A stretch of 64,000 nucleotides of DNA from Streptomyces uncialis. Lineage in GTDB: Bacteria; Actinomycetota; Actinomycetes; Streptomycetales; Streptomycetaceae. The notes beneath the pieces were generated by a model. That model saw only the letters and a program-made list of their open reading frames with translations, did no database searches and had not been told where the DNA came from. Of this stretch, positions 1 through 8,478 are shown one piece after another (the stretch's first letter is position 1; each line of letters starts with the position of its first letter). The translations under genes were made by a program, and so were the position numbers. The stretch is from assembly GCF_001905345.1 (NCBI RefSeq), contig NZ_LFBV01000013.1, forward strand, positions 91,015-155,014. The letters are read 5' to 3'.

Positions 1-576
1 AAGTACGCCTTCGTCGCCGAGGCGGTGCACCGGGACGGCCGGGAGCGGCGCTGGCGGGCGGAGCATCTGGTCACCTCGTGGAGCAACGAGGCCATGGGCG
101 CGTCCTCGGAAGGCCGGGCCGCGGTCGCGGCCATGCGACGACGGCAGGTCGAACATCTGGCGGCCTCGCTCGACCAGCACGAGGCGGACGTGGAGGCCGG
201 GCGGCTGGGCCAGGAGTGGCGGGAGCCTTCCGGGATCACCGACCTGCTGCCCCGGCTCACCCCCGAGTCGGCCGTCGAACTACAGCGTGTCTACGAGGAG
301 CGCCTGGCCGAACTCACCGCCCAGGACGCCGAGGACCCCCGCGCACTACAGGTCGTGGTGCTCACCGCCACCCTCCCGCTCGCCCCGGAAGCAGCGGGCA
401 CCGGGCCCACCGAGGACACCACCGGCCCCCTCGGGGACACCACCCGGGACGCGGGATCGACCGTGGACGCCAAGGACACCGGCCCCGCCGAAAGCACGGA
501 GCCGGCCCCGGACGCCGGATCAGCCCCCGGCGCCGGGGCAGCCGAAGACGGGCCGGGCCCCGGGAGCACCCGATGA
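1..576 (+). CDS. Regulator-like protein, C-terminal part (5' end outside window)
   Basis: The reading frame is open from the first base, so the gene starts upstream of the window. About 191 residues are visible. The first ~130 are charged and helical, with WRAEHLVTSW and ATLPLAPEA near the ends. They resemble the C-terminal half of ArsR/helix-turn-helix regulators that precede MFS exporters in Streptomyces. No DNA-binding domain can be seen because it would lie outside the window. The last ~60 residues are a low-complexity Thr/Asp/Gly/Pro tail. The stop codon overlaps the ATG of the next gene (ATGA at 573-576), so the two are translationally coupled. The regulator assignment is an inference from this fragment and the neighbour. 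Confidence 0.5.
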   Translation, partial: KYAFVAEAVHRDGRERRWRAEHLVTSWSNEAMGASSEGRAAVAAMRRRQVEHLAASLDQHEADVEAGRLGQEWREPSGITDLLPRLTPESAVELQRVYEERLAELTAQDAEDPRALQVVVLTATLPLAPEAAGTGPTEDTTGPLGDTTRDAGSTVDAKDTGPAESTEPAPDAGSAPGAGAAEDGPGPGSTR

Positions 577-2033
577 CTCCTCCCCCGCCCCCGATACCCG
601 AACCCGAACCCGACGCCGAGCCCAAGGCCGACACGAAGACCGCCGCGAGCACGGGCACAGGCACAGACCCGGACCCGGACCCGGACGCGACCGTGCGGAA
701 GGCGCGCCGCCGGTACATCACCGTGTGCGCCCTCTTCTGGCTGCCCATAGGGCTGACCATCGCGCCGCTGGTGCTGCTGTTCACCGAGCGGGGCATGGCG
801 CTGACGGCCGTCGCGGGGTTCTTCGCCGCGCACTCCCTCACCACGGCGCTGCTCGAACTGCCCACCGGCGGGCTCTCGGACGTCATCGGCCGCCGCGCCG
901 TCCTGGCCGCCGCCGGACTGCTGAACGCCGTCGCCTTCACCTTCCAGGCCCTGGGCACCACCGCCTGGGCAATCACCGTCGGCATGGCCCTGATGGGCGC
1001 GGCCCGCGCGCTGTCCAGCGGCCCGGCGGAGGCCTGGTACGTCGACACCGTGCAGGCCGCGCGAGGTCCCGGCGCCGAGCTGCGGACCGGGCTGGCCCGG
1101 GGCGGCGCGGCGGTCTCGGCCGCGCTCGCGGTGGGCACCCTGGTGGGCGGCGGGGTGCCCTGGCTGCTGGGCCTCGGCCCGGACCCGGGCGAGCGGCTGC
1201 GCGAGGCGACCTCGGGTGCGGTGCTCCCGCTGTCCGTGCCGCCCCTGATGGGCTCGGCGGTCGCGCTGGTGTTCGTCGCGTACGTGCTGGCCGTGCTCCG
1301 GGAACCCGGACGTCCGTCGGTGACACCGGCGGGTGTGCTCCGGGGCGTTCCCGCGACCGTCGCCGCCGGACTGCGGCTCGGGGGACGGAACGCGCTGGTG
1401 CGGCGGGTGCTGCTGAGCGCGGCGGCGGCGGGCGGCGGACTCGCCACGGTGGAACTGCTCGTCCCGGGACGGGCGGCGGCCCTGACGGGCGCCCCGGAGT
1501 CGGGGGCCGTGCTGTTCGCCGGGCTCGCCTGCACCGGGTTCGTCTGCTCGGCACTCGGCAACCAGCTCGCGCCCCTGACGGCCCGGCTGACGGGCAGCGG
1601 GGAACGCGCGGTGCTGGCGTCGCTGAGCGTCTGTGCCGCCGGTCTGCTGCTGCTCGGGGTGACCAGCGCGGCCACGGACGGCGCCCCGTTGGCGCTGGCG
1701 GCCATGGGCTACGGGCTGCTGTACCTCGGTCTGGGCGCGGCGGGGCCCAACGAGAACGACCTGCTGCACCGGAGCGTGACCAGCGCCGGACGGGCGACCG
1801 CGCTGTCCGTGCAGTCCCTGGCGCTGCAACTGGCGGGAGTGGTCGCGGGCCTGACGGTCACCGCGCTCCCCGCCGGGCCGCTGCCCTGGCTGCTGGTGTC
1901 GGCCGTGCTGTTCGCGGCGGCCCTCCTGTGGACGCGCCGGGTGTCCGGCGCGGGGCCTGGTCCGTCCCCCGAGGCGACCGGCGACCGGGCCACGGAGCCC
2001 GCCCGCCCGATGGCCCAGGGTCGCCCGGGTTGA
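573..2033 (+). CDS. MFS transporter
   Basis: A 486-residue major facilitator superfamily protein with about 12 hydrophobic segments after an unusual N-terminal cytoplasmic stretch (about 45 residues) of Pro/Glu/Asp and Thr/Gly/Asp repeats. The loop after TM2 carries a motif-A-like signature (GGLSDVIGRR). Length and layout fit drug or metabolite exporters of the DHA1/TetA type. The substrate cannot be read from sequence. The ATG at 573 overlaps the stop of the upstream regulator-like gene, which supports a coupled regulator-exporter pair. The repetitive N-terminus is encoded by GC-rich tandem codons. A later internal start cannot be excluded, but the ATGA overlap favours 573. Confidence 0.85.
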   Translation: MTPPPPPIPEPEPDAEPKADTKTAASTGTGTDPDPDPDATVRKARRRYITVCALFWLPIGLTIAPLVLLFTERGMALTAVAGFFAAHSLTTALLELPTGGLSDVIGRRAVLAAAGLLNAVAFTFQALGTTAWAITVGMALMGAARALSSGPAEAWYVDTVQAARGPGAELRTGLARGGAAVSAALAVGTLVGGGVPWLLGLGPDPGERLREATSGAVLPLSVPPLMGSAVALVFVAYVLAVLREPGRPSVTPAGVLRGVPATVAAGLRLGGRNALVRRVLLSAAAAGGGLATVELLVPGRAAALTGAPESGAVLFAGLACTGFVCSALGNQLAPLTARLTGSGERAVLASLSVCAAGLLLLGVTSAATDGAPLALAAMGYGLLYLGLGAAGPNENDLLHRSVTSAGRATALSVQSLALQLAGVVAGLTVTALPAGPLPWLLVSAVLFAAALLWTRRVSGAGPGPSPEATGDRATEPARPMAQGRPG

Positions 2034-2412
2034 TCCGGCGGCGGGTGCCGTAGCCGCAGGAAGCGGACGGCTGGGGCACGGTCGCCCGAGGGGACCACCG
2101 TCGCGGAGATCCGGCGGATGCTGGGCCGACCCGGTCTTCCACCCGGCGCTTCGGGGGGATTTCCGGGATTCGGCGGGCGGGTCGTGCCTGATCACCCCGC
2201 CGTCTTCGATACTGGGCCTGTCGCCACCCGGGCACGGACCCGCGCCGGACGAACACCGCCCGCCGGACGCCCCGTCACCGCACCCGGCACACCGACCGCC
2301 CGCCCATCCAGGTCCCGACCCCACCCAGCCACCCAGCCACCCACGATCCGATCCCCACTGATCAGACGGGACGCCGCTCGTGCGGCCGACCGGAACTTCC
2401 CGGGAGGAACCC
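2034..2412. other. Intergenic region upstream of dhaK, no gene seen
   Basis: About 380 bases separate the MFS gene from dhaK. I see no convincing ORF with its own ribosome binding site. A short tandem repeat of ACCCAGCC sits at 2323-2338. The region should hold the dhaKLM promoter. A GATACT hexamer at 2208-2213 could be a -10 element, but I found no matching -35. Confidence 0.4.
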
Positions 2413-3405
2413 TTGCGCATGCTCATCAATGTCGCCGAGACCGTGGTGGCCGACGCCCTGCGGGGGATGGCCGCGGCACATCCGGAACTCACCGTCGACG
2501 TGGAGAACCGGGTCATCGTGCGCCGGGACGCGCCCGTCGCCGGGAAGGTCGGGCTGATCTCGGGCGGCGGGTCCGGGCACGAGCCGCTGCACGGCGGATT
2601 CGTGGGGCCGGGAATGCTCTCGGCCGCGTGTCCGGGCGAGGTCTTCACCTCGCCCGTGCCCGACCAGATGCTGCGGGCCGCGGCGGCCGTGGACAGCGGT
2701 GCCGGGGTGCTGTTCGTCGTCAAGAACTACACCGGTGACGTGCTCAACTTCGACATGGCGGCCGAGCTCGCCGAGGACGAGGGCATCCAGGTCGCGAAGG
2801 TCCTGGTCAACGATGACGTGGCGGTGCTGGACAGCCTTTTCACCGCCGGCCGGCGCGGCACCGGGGCCACCCTGTTCGTGGAGAAGATCGCGGGCGCGGC
2901 GGCCGACGAGGGCATGCCGCTGGCGCGCGTCGAGGCGATCGCCCGTCAGGTGAACGAGAGCTCCCGCAGCTTCGGGGTCGCGCTCAGCTCGGTGACCACC
3001 CCCGCGAAGGGCAGCCCGACGTTCGACCTGCCGTCCGGTGAGCTGGAGCTCGGCATCGGCATCCACGGGGAACCGGGCCGGGAGCGGCGGGCGATGATGA
3101 CCGCGCGGGAGATCGCGGACTTCTCGGTGCAGGCCGTACTGGAGGACCTGGAGCCGAGGAACCCGGTCCTGGTCCTCGTCAACGGCATGGGCGCGACCCC
3201 GCTGCTGGAGCTCTACGGGTATCACGCCGAGGTACGGCGGGTCCTCGACGAGCGCGGGGTGACGGTGGCCCGGACCCTGGTCGGCAACTACGTGACCTCG
3301 CTGGACATGGCGGGCGCGTCCGTGACGCTCTGCCAGGTCGACGAGGAGCTGCTGCGCCTGTGGGACGCCCCGGTCAGCACCCCCGGCCTGCGCTGGGGCA
3401 TGTGA
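2413..3405 (+). CDS. dhaK: PTS-dependent dihydroxyacetone kinase, subunit DhaK
   Basis: DhaK binds dihydroxyacetone covalently and presents it for phosphorylation by ADP-loaded DhaL. The 330-residue protein has the family glycine motif GGGSGHEP at about residues 51-58 and the substrate-binding histidine in GIGIHGEPG (His218), matching the His that forms the hemiaminal with dihydroxyacetone. I chose the TTG at 2413 because GGAGG (2403-2407) lies 5 bases upstream and it yields MRMLINVAE, matching the family start MKMLINV. An in-frame ATG lies two codons later (2419). The gene begins a three-gene operon dhaKLM that ends at a strong hairpin. Confidence 0.95.
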   Translation: MRMLINVAETVVADALRGMAAAHPELTVDVENRVIVRRDAPVAGKVGLISGGGSGHEPLHGGFVGPGMLSAACPGEVFTSPVPDQMLRAAAAVDSGAGVLFVVKNYTGDVLNFDMAAELAEDEGIQVAKVLVNDDVAVLDSLFTAGRRGTGATLFVEKIAGAAADEGMPLARVEAIARQVNESSRSFGVALSSVTTPAKGSPTFDLPSGELELGIGIHGEPGRERRAMMTAREIADFSVQAVLEDLEPRNPVLVLVNGMGATPLLELYGYHAEVRRVLDERGVTVARTLVGNYVTSLDMAGASVTLCQVDEELLRLWDAPVSTPGLRWGM

Positions 3406-3515
3406 CCCCCGTACGAACCGACATCGCGAGGGGCGCGGCCCGGAAGGCGCGGACAACGAACCGCACACGCCCGGGTGCGACCCCTGCCCGACCCCATGAA
3501 CCGCAAGGAGGCCCA

Positions 3516-4136
3516 GTGCTCGACTCCGAGTTCTTCCGCCGCTGGATGAGCGCGACCGCCGTGTCCGTGGACCGTGAGGCGGCGAGTCTCACCGCGCTCG
3601 ACTCCCCGATCGGGGACGCCGACCACGGCAGCAACATGCAACGCGGCTTTCTCGCCGTGGTGACCACCCTGGACAAGGAGCCCCCGGCGACACCGGGCGC
3701 CGTCCTCGTCCTGGCGGGCCGTCAGCTCATCTCCACCGTCGGCGGTGCTTCGGGCCCGCTGTACGGGACGCTGCTGCGCCGGACCGGGAAGGCGCTCGGC
3801 GACGCGGACGAGGTGTCCGAGGCCGATCTGGCGGCGGCGCTGCGTACCGGGGTCGACGCGGTGGCCACGCTCGGCGGCGCGGCGCCCGGCGACAAGACGA
3901 TGCTCGACGCGCTGCTGCCCGCGGTGGACGCGCTGGGCGACGGCGGCTCGTTCGCCGCGGCGCGGGCCGCGGCGGACGCGGGCGCGGAGGCGACGACACC
4001 GATGCTCGCGCGCAAGGGCCGGGCGAGCTATCTCGGTGAACGCAGCATCGGCCATCAGGATCCGGGGGCGACCTCGTCCGCGCTGCTGATCGCGGCGCTC
4101 TCGGACGCGGCCGGATCGGGGGCGTCCGGTGAGTGA
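3516..4136 (+). CDS. dhaL: PTS-dependent dihydroxyacetone kinase, ADP-binding subunit DhaL
   Basis: DhaL carries a permanently bound ADP that is recharged by phospho-DhaM and donates phosphate to dihydroxyacetone on DhaK. The 206-residue protein has the Mg/ADP-binding motif GDADHGSNM near residue 31, the glycine loop TVGGASGPLYG and the C-terminal GRASYLGERSIGHQDPGA. The length is normal for the family. The start is GTG 3516, with AAGGAGG at 3505-3511 placed 4 bases upstream. It lies 110 bases after dhaK, and its last codons overlap the dhaM start. Confidence 0.95.
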   Translation: MLDSEFFRRWMSATAVSVDREAASLTALDSPIGDADHGSNMQRGFLAVVTTLDKEPPATPGAVLVLAGRQLISTVGGASGPLYGTLLRRTGKALGDADEVSEADLAAALRTGVDAVATLGGAAPGDKTMLDALLPAVDALGDGGSFAAARAAADAGAEATTPMLARKGRASYLGERSIGHQDPGATSSALLIAALSDAAGSGASGE

Positions 4137-4590
4137 GTCCGTGGGAGGGAACGACGCGGGCGCGCGGGCGGCGGACGCACGGCCCGGTGAGCGGGTCGTC
4201 GGCATCGTACTGGTGTCGCACAGCGCGGCGGTCGCGGCGTCGGTCGCCGAACTGGCGCTGGGGCTGGCCGCGGGCGGCGCCCCGGCGCCGATCGCCGCGG
4301 CGGGCGGCACCGAGGGCGGCGGACTCGGTACGAGCTCGGAACTGATCTCCGTGGCGGCGGCCCGGGTCGACCGGGGCGCGGGGGTCGCGGTGCTGACGGA
4401 TCTCGGCAGCGCGGTCCTCACCGTCAAGGCGCTGCTGGCCGAGGGCGACGAACTCCCCGAGGCGACCCGACTGGTGGACGCGCCGTTCGTGGAGGGGGCG
4501 ATCGCCGCGCTGGTCACCGCGTCCACCGGCGCCGATCTGGACGCGGTCGCCACGGCGGCCACGGAGGCGTACGACTACCGCAAGGTGTGA
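4129..4590 (+). CDS. dhaM: Dihydroxyacetone kinase phosphotransfer subunit DhaM
   Basis: DhaM relays phosphate from HPr of the sugar phosphotransferase system to DhaL-ADP. This is the short form (153 residues) with only the EIIA-man-like domain. It lacks the HPr and EI-like domains fused in E. coli, so it must depend on the host HPr and Enzyme I. The phosphorylatable histidine is His31 in VLVSHSAAVA. The GTG start at 4129 overlaps the dhaL stop, giving tight coupling. An alternative start a few codons later cannot be excluded, since the first ~20 residues are low complexity. Confidence 0.92.
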   Translation: MSESVGGNDAGARAADARPGERVVGIVLVSHSAAVAASVAELALGLAAGGAPAPIAAAGGTEGGGLGTSSELISVAAARVDRGAGVAVLTDLGSAVLTVKALLAEGDELPEATRLVDAPFVEGAIAALVTASTGADLDAVATAATEAYDYRKV

Positions 4591-4597
4591 CGGGGAT

Positions 4598-4625
4598 TGC
4601 CGTGGCCGGACGACCGGCCACGGCA
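4598..4625 (+). terminator. Hairpin terminator after dhaKLM
   Basis: A perfect 12-bp inverted repeat, TGCCGTGGCCGG and CCGGCCACGGCA, with a 4-base loop starts 7 bases after the dhaM stop codon. No T-tract follows, as is usual in Streptomyces. Confidence 0.8.
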
Positions 4626-4693
4626 CGCGTGCGGGACCTCGCGGCGAGGGCGCCCGGCCGGGCGCGCGGCTCTCGTCGTCATGGCGCGGCCCC

Positions 4694-4798
4694 CGAAGCG
4701 GCCCGGCCGGGCGCGGGCAACGGGTCCGTCAGCCGGTGCGGCACGGTCCCCAAAGCGGCCCCGCCGGGCGCGGGCAACGGGTCCGTCAGCCGGTGCGG
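4694..4798. repeat. Tandem duplication with 57-bp period covering the chitosanase stop codon
   Basis: Bases 4694-4741 and 4751-4798 are nearly identical (48 bases, offset 57). Both contain CGGGTCCGTCAGCCGGTGCG. The second copy includes the stop codon of the minus-strand chitosanase gene (4786-4788), so the first copy is a duplicated, untranslated version of its 3' end. It looks like a recent slippage or unequal-crossover event. Confidence 0.75.
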
Positions 4799-5508
4799 GC
4801 GACGAGTTCCCGGGCCAGCCGCTCCCCCTCCGTGACGGCGGCCGAACGGCTCTCGATGGGCTTGGCCTTCGAGTCCTTGAACACGATGTACGTGACCCCG
4901 GACGGCACTCCGCCCGTCCGGGGATCGGACGGGATACCCAGCGCCTCGGCCGCCGCGTACGACGCCTCACCGATGATCCCGGTCGGGCCGGTGTCACCGA
5001 CGACGGCGTACAGCACCTTGTCCTCGTGGATCACGGCGACGACGCTGCCGCCGTGGACGCCGTGGTCGCTGTGCTTCCACCGGGAGCCACGGGCGGGCAC
5101 GACGATGAACGGCAGTTCCTCGGCGCTCAGATAGCGGCCGTCCGACTGCTGGAAGGCCGTCATGGCGGTGAAGGAGGGGTCGGTCTCCTTGTTGCAGTAC
5201 CGCCCGGGGCGGCCGTCGCAGTCGATGTCCATGTCGGCGGTCCAGTGGACGGCCCCGGCCGTCCCGCACACCGGGACGGTCTCCGCCGCCGCGACGGCGT
5301 CGGTGCGGAACCTGCCCTGGGAGACCTGGGCGCAGCCCTTCACCGCGGCGAGGAGGTCGGCGGCCGTGACGGCCGCCTCCCGCACGACGGGGGCGCGGTG
5401 CTCCCAGCGCGGCGGCGGGGGCAGCGGAAGAGCCTCGGCCGAGAGGGCGGCGGGGGCGAGCAGGACGGTGCCGATCGCGGTGGCGAGTACCGTCGTCCGG
5501 TTGTGCAC
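4786..5508 (-). CDS. Secreted chitosanase, glycoside hydrolase family 75
   Basis: A predicted secreted endo-acting hydrolase of beta-1,4-glucosamine polymers. The 240-residue product has a signal peptide at residues 1-26 or so (VHNRTTVLATAIGTVLLAP, cleavage after SAEA). A mature domain follows with GH75 hallmarks: MDIDCDGRPGRYCNKETDPS, then FTAMTAFQ, the acidic VVGDTGPTGIIGEASYA segment and the family C-terminus. Candidate catalytic acids are in the DCDG region and the GDTG/GEAS segments; I cannot assign them firmly. The start is GTG 5508 with GGAGGG about 10 bases upstream. The gene is divergent from the FN3 lipoprotein across 244 bases. Confidence 0.85.
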   Translation of the reverse strand: MHNRTTVLATAIGTVLLAPAALSAEALPLPPPPRWEHRAPVVREAAVTAADLLAAVKGCAQVSQGRFRTDAVAAAETVPVCGTAGAVHWTADMDIDCDGRPGRYCNKETDPSFTAMTAFQQSDGRYLSAEELPFIVVPARGSRWKHSDHGVHGGSVVAVIHEDKVLYAVVGDTGPTGIIGEASYAAAEALGIPSDPRTGGVPSGVTYIVFKDSKAKPIESRSAAVTEGERLARELVARTG

Positions 5509-5716
5509 GATGAACAGACCCTCCAGATGCGGACAGTGACGAGCTGTCACACATTTGTGCCCGTTACGGGACATCCGTCCATCGCTCCGGGGCCGGACGG
5601 GCGGGTGAACCGGCGGTCGCGCGGCGTGTCGCCACCCGGTCGGCGCAGACGCCGCACGCGGTGGACGGTTTCGGATCGCTGTCAACCCCTTGATGTGCAC
5701 TCAACATTCATGTCAT

Positions 5717-5732
5717 ACAGGTCTGTACCAAT
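5717..5732 (+). promoter_or_regulatory. DasR-like (dre-like) operator candidate upstream of the FN3 lipoprotein
   Basis: The sequence ACAGGTCTGTACCAAT matches 12 of 16 positions of the DasR responsive element ACTGGTCTAGACCACT as I know it. The core GGTCTGTACCA is identical to one of the two sites before the chitinase gene at 12290-12301. It lies 20 bases before the lipoprotein start. A TTGATG hexamer at 5690-5695 could be the -35 of the same promoter. Confidence 0.45.
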
Positions 5733-5752
5733 GCCGACCGGAAGGCACCACG

Positions 5753-6751
5753 GTGCGACACATCCCCCCACACCGCATCCCCCTCCGCGCCCTGCCGCTG
5801 TGCGCGGCGGCGTTCCTCCTGACCTCCTGCGGGTGGACCGACGACGGCCCGTCCGTCGCACCGCCCGCCGCGCCCATCGGCGTCACCGCCGAGGCCGGGA
5901 GCTCCAGCACCGTCCATGTCATGTGGAACCGGCCCGGCCCCGGCGCCAAGGTCGAGGGCTACTCCGTCTACCAGGGCGAGAAACTGGTCAAGGAACTGCC
6001 CGGTGAGCAGTACATGGTCGACATATCCGGGCTCAAGCCCTCGGCCTCGTACTCCTTCACGGTCCGGGCGCGCGACGACCGCGGCACCCTCGGCCCCAGG
6101 AGCAGGGCCGTCAAGGTGACCACCCCGCGGTTCAAGAAGGCCGACAAGAAGCCGCCGACGGTACCCGGCGAGCTGAAGGGCGACGCCCGGGGTGCCCGCA
6201 GCGCGCTGCTGACCTGGAAGAGCTCCACCGACGACCAGGCCGTCGCGTCGTACGACATCTACCAGTCGGGCACGAAGATCCACAGCGCGGGCGCGAAGGC
6301 CACCCGCACCGTGGTGACCGGGCTGCGGCCCGGGACCGACTACACCTTCACGGTCAAGGCGCGGGACGCGTCCGACAACTCCTCGGCCGCGAGCAACGCG
6401 CTGCGGCTGACGACCGCCGAGGGCGCGGAGGACGCCCGGGGCACGGCGCCGACCGAGTTCGAGGCGGTCTCCCGCGAGGAGGACGGGTCGTACCACATCG
6501 ACCTGTCGTGGAACCCGCCGGAGACCGACGGGGTCGTGATGCAGTACCGCATCCAGCTCAACCGTGAGCAGACCACGTCCCTGGTCTGGGGCGGCAATCC
6601 GCCGAAGGGCCGCGCGAAGCACAGCTTCTACGCCGACCGGGAGAAGGGCGTCACCTATCGCGTGCGCATCCAGGCGATGCTGCCGGACGGCACGTTCGGG
6701 GAGTACTCGCCGGAGCGGGTCGTGGTGACGGGCGAGGCCCCGAAGCGGTAG
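5753..6751 (+). CDS. Lipoprotein with three fibronectin type III domains
   Basis: A 332-residue surface lipoprotein. The N-terminus has a basic region, a hydrophobic stretch and a lipobox ending LLTSC (Cys about residue 26), so it should be diacylated and retained outside the membrane. Three FN3 modules follow, at about residues 40-130, 140-225 and 240-330, each with the typical Tyr/Trp core and GLKP or GLRP turn motifs. There is no catalytic domain, so a binding or scaffold role on the cell surface, perhaps for polysaccharide or matrix, is inferred. The start is GTG 5753 with GGAAGG at 5740-5745. It is divergent from the chitosanase and ends at a terminator. Confidence 0.85.
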   Translation: MRHIPPHRIPLRALPLCAAAFLLTSCGWTDDGPSVAPPAAPIGVTAEAGSSSTVHVMWNRPGPGAKVEGYSVYQGEKLVKELPGEQYMVDISGLKPSASYSFTVRARDDRGTLGPRSRAVKVTTPRFKKADKKPPTVPGELKGDARGARSALLTWKSSTDDQAVASYDIYQSGTKIHSAGAKATRTVVTGLRPGTDYTFTVKARDASDNSSAASNALRLTTAEGAEDARGTAPTEFEAVSREEDGSYHIDLSWNPPETDGVVMQYRIQLNREQTTSLVWGGNPPKGRAKHSFYADREKGVTYRVRIQAMLPDGTFGEYSPERVVVTGEAPKR

Positions 6752-6756
6752 CGGAC

Positions 6757-6787
6757 GGCCGGGCCGGGGCGGTTCCCCGGTCCGGCC
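6757..6787 (+). terminator. Hairpin terminator after the FN3 lipoprotein
   Basis: A 13-bp stem, GGCCGGGCCGGGG paired with CCCCGGTCCGGCC (one G-U pair) around a 5-base loop, begins 6 bases after the stop codon. Confidence 0.75.
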
Positions 6788-6965
6788 GGTACCGCCGGTC
6801 GCGCGGCGGGGTCCCCCGGACGTGGGACCCCGTCACCTGCCCGGACCGCGCCCGCATGCGGGCCGCTCCGATCGGCCGTTGGCTCGACCCAGGCAGCACG
6901 GACGACTCCCCACCCTCGGCGGCGCACGGGACGTACCGCCAACCGTGCCGTCGGAGGGCAGACAC

Positions 6966-7484
6966 ATGCGCACCACTCAGATAGCCGTCCGCGCCGGACT
7001 CGCGGTGGCCGTCGCCGCGATACCACTGGCGACGGCCTCCCCCGTGTTCGCCGGGGGCACCGGGGTACCGGGCATCACGGTCACCTCGTCCGGGTCGACG
7101 GTGCAGGTCAGCACCGGTGCCTGCGCCGGGGGCGGCACCGCGTCGCTGATGACGGGCACCCAGGCGGACTTCTCCCAGGGACGGCAGGCCACCCTCAGCA
7201 CGGGGGCCACCCAGTCCGCCACCTGGACGAACGTCGGCTCCGGCACCTACTCGGTGTCGGTGGTGTGCGGCAACGGCTCCACGGCGGGGACCAGATCGGT
7301 CACCGTCAACGCGGCACCGACCCTGTCGTCGACGACCGCACCGGCGGGCGTACGGGGCGGCCTGGGCGGCAGCGCCACGGACCACCGCACCCTCACCCTG
7401 GTCGGCGGTGGGGGCCTGGTGCTGACAGGTGTCGCCGCCACCGTGCTGTACCTACGGCGCAAAGGCGGGGCGCGTCAGCACTGA
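6966..7484 (+). CDS. Secreted or anchored small protein of unknown function
   Basis: A 172-residue protein with a classic signal peptide (MRTTQIAVRAGLAVAVAAIP, cleavage after VFA near residue 31). A ~110-residue Gly/Thr/Ser/Val-rich extracellular region follows, with two cysteines (TGACAGG and VVCGNG) that could form a disulfide. A C-terminal hydrophobic helix near residues 143-163 ends in basic residues RRKGGARQH. The layout is that of a cell-wall or membrane-tethered Streptomyces surface protein. There is no sortase LPXTG motif. The start is ATG 6966 with GGAGGG at 6953-6958. Function is unknown. Confidence 0.75.
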   Translation: MRTTQIAVRAGLAVAVAAIPLATASPVFAGGTGVPGITVTSSGSTVQVSTGACAGGGTASLMTGTQADFSQGRQATLSTGATQSATWTNVGSGTYSVSVVCGNGSTAGTRSVTVNAAPTLSSTTAPAGVRGGLGGSATDHRTLTLVGGGGLVLTGVAATVLYLRRKGGARQH

Positions 7485-7498
7485 GGCGTTCCACCCGA

Positions 7499-7527
7499 CG
7501 GCCGCCGCCCACCCCGGGCGGCGGCCG
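7499..7527. terminator. Bidirectional hairpin between convergent genes
   Basis: A perfect 12-bp stem, CGGCCGCCGCCC with GGGCGGCGGCCG around a 5-base loop, sits between the secreted protein (plus) and the GNAT gene (minus). Confidence 0.75.
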
Positions 7528-7617
7528 TCGCCGTACGCGGAACCGGCTTGCCGTGACGTACGGGGTGGAGCCGTCGGCCGTCGCCGTACGACGCGGGAGC
7601 GGCAGCCGCGCGGGGAG

Positions 7618-8478
7618 CTACCGTCCTGCGGCCGGCGGGGTGCGCGCGGCGCCGAACTCCGTGGTCCTGCGCAGCCGGAATCCCATGTGCTCGTACACCC
7701 GGATGGCGTGGGTGTTGCGCGCGCTGGTGTGCAGGAACGGGACCTCACCGCGGTCCCGGACACCGGCCGCGACCGCGCGCACCAGCCGTGCGGCGAGGCC
7801 CTGGCCCTGGTGGCCGGGGTCGGTGCAGACCGCGCTGATCTCCGTCCAGCCGGGCGGTCTGAGCCGTTCCCCCGCCATCGCCACCAGCGCGCCGCCCCGC
7901 CGGATACCGAGATACGTGCCGAGTTCGACGGTCCGGGGCAGGAACGGCCCCGGCCGGGTCCGGGCCACCAGATCCAGCATTTCGGGCACATCGGCGGGCC
8001 CGAGCCGTACCGCCTCGGCGTCATGCGCGGCCACCAGACCGGCGTCCACGAACTGGACCCCGGCCAGCCGGTCGACCAGCGTCCAGCCCTCGGGCAGGGT
8101 CACCCCGGTCGCCGGGAGCGGCACCTCGGTGTCCGGCCCCACCAGCGCGGCGAGGTCCGCCCAGTCCTGCGGGCCCGGCTCCTCGGGCATCCCGAGCCAG
8201 GGCGACACGTCCAGCTGATAGCGGACGACCCGGCCGACGCGCTCCGCGAAGCGCGCGTGCGGGCCGTGGAGCGCGGCGTACGCCGGATTGTCGAGGATGT
8301 GCGGCACCCCGGTCAGCGCGGACGCCTCGTCGAGCGCGGGACCGTTCGCGGTACCGGGGGCGGCACCGGCGGGCGTACCGGTACCCGGGTCCCGCACGGG
8401 ACCGGCCGCCGTGGCGAGGCCGGTCTCCGGAGCAGGGCCGGATGCGGACAGTTCGGCGGTACGGGACGGGGCGCTCAC
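7618..8478 (-). CDS. GNAT-family N-acetyltransferase
   Basis: A 286-residue protein whose C-terminal half is a GNAT acetyltransferase. Motif A with the acetyl-CoA pyrophosphate loop is ISAVCTDPGHQGQGLAARLV (Q/RxxGxG/A form), followed by FLHTSARNTHAIRVYEHMGF, the usual motif-B segment. It resembles FR47-type enzymes. The acceptor substrate is unknown. The first ~50 residues are a low-complexity Ala/Gly/Pro/Thr extension. The GTG start at 8478 overlaps the stop of the upstream oxidoreductase gene (GTGA), so both are made from one mRNA. Confidence 0.85.
   Translation of the reverse strand: MSAPSRTAELSASGPAPETGLATAAGPVRDPGTGTPAGAAPGTANGPALDEASALTGVPHILDNPAYAALHGPHARFAERVGRVVRYQLDVSPWLGMPEEPGPQDWADLAALVGPDTEVPLPATGVTLPEGWTLVDRLAGVQFVDAGLVAAHDAEAVRLGPADVPEMLDLVARTRPGPFLPRTVELGTYLGIRRGGALVAMAGERLRPPGWTEISAVCTDPGHQGQGLAARLVRAVAAGVRDRGEVPFLHTSARNTHAIRVYEHMGFRLRRTTEFGAARTPPAAGR

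Noticed and set aside
291..2723. Very long minus-strand ORF covering the MFS and dhaK genes
   Set aside because: It is an antisense shadow of two clear plus-strand genes. Its translation is Arg/Gly/Pro/Gln-rich with no domain.
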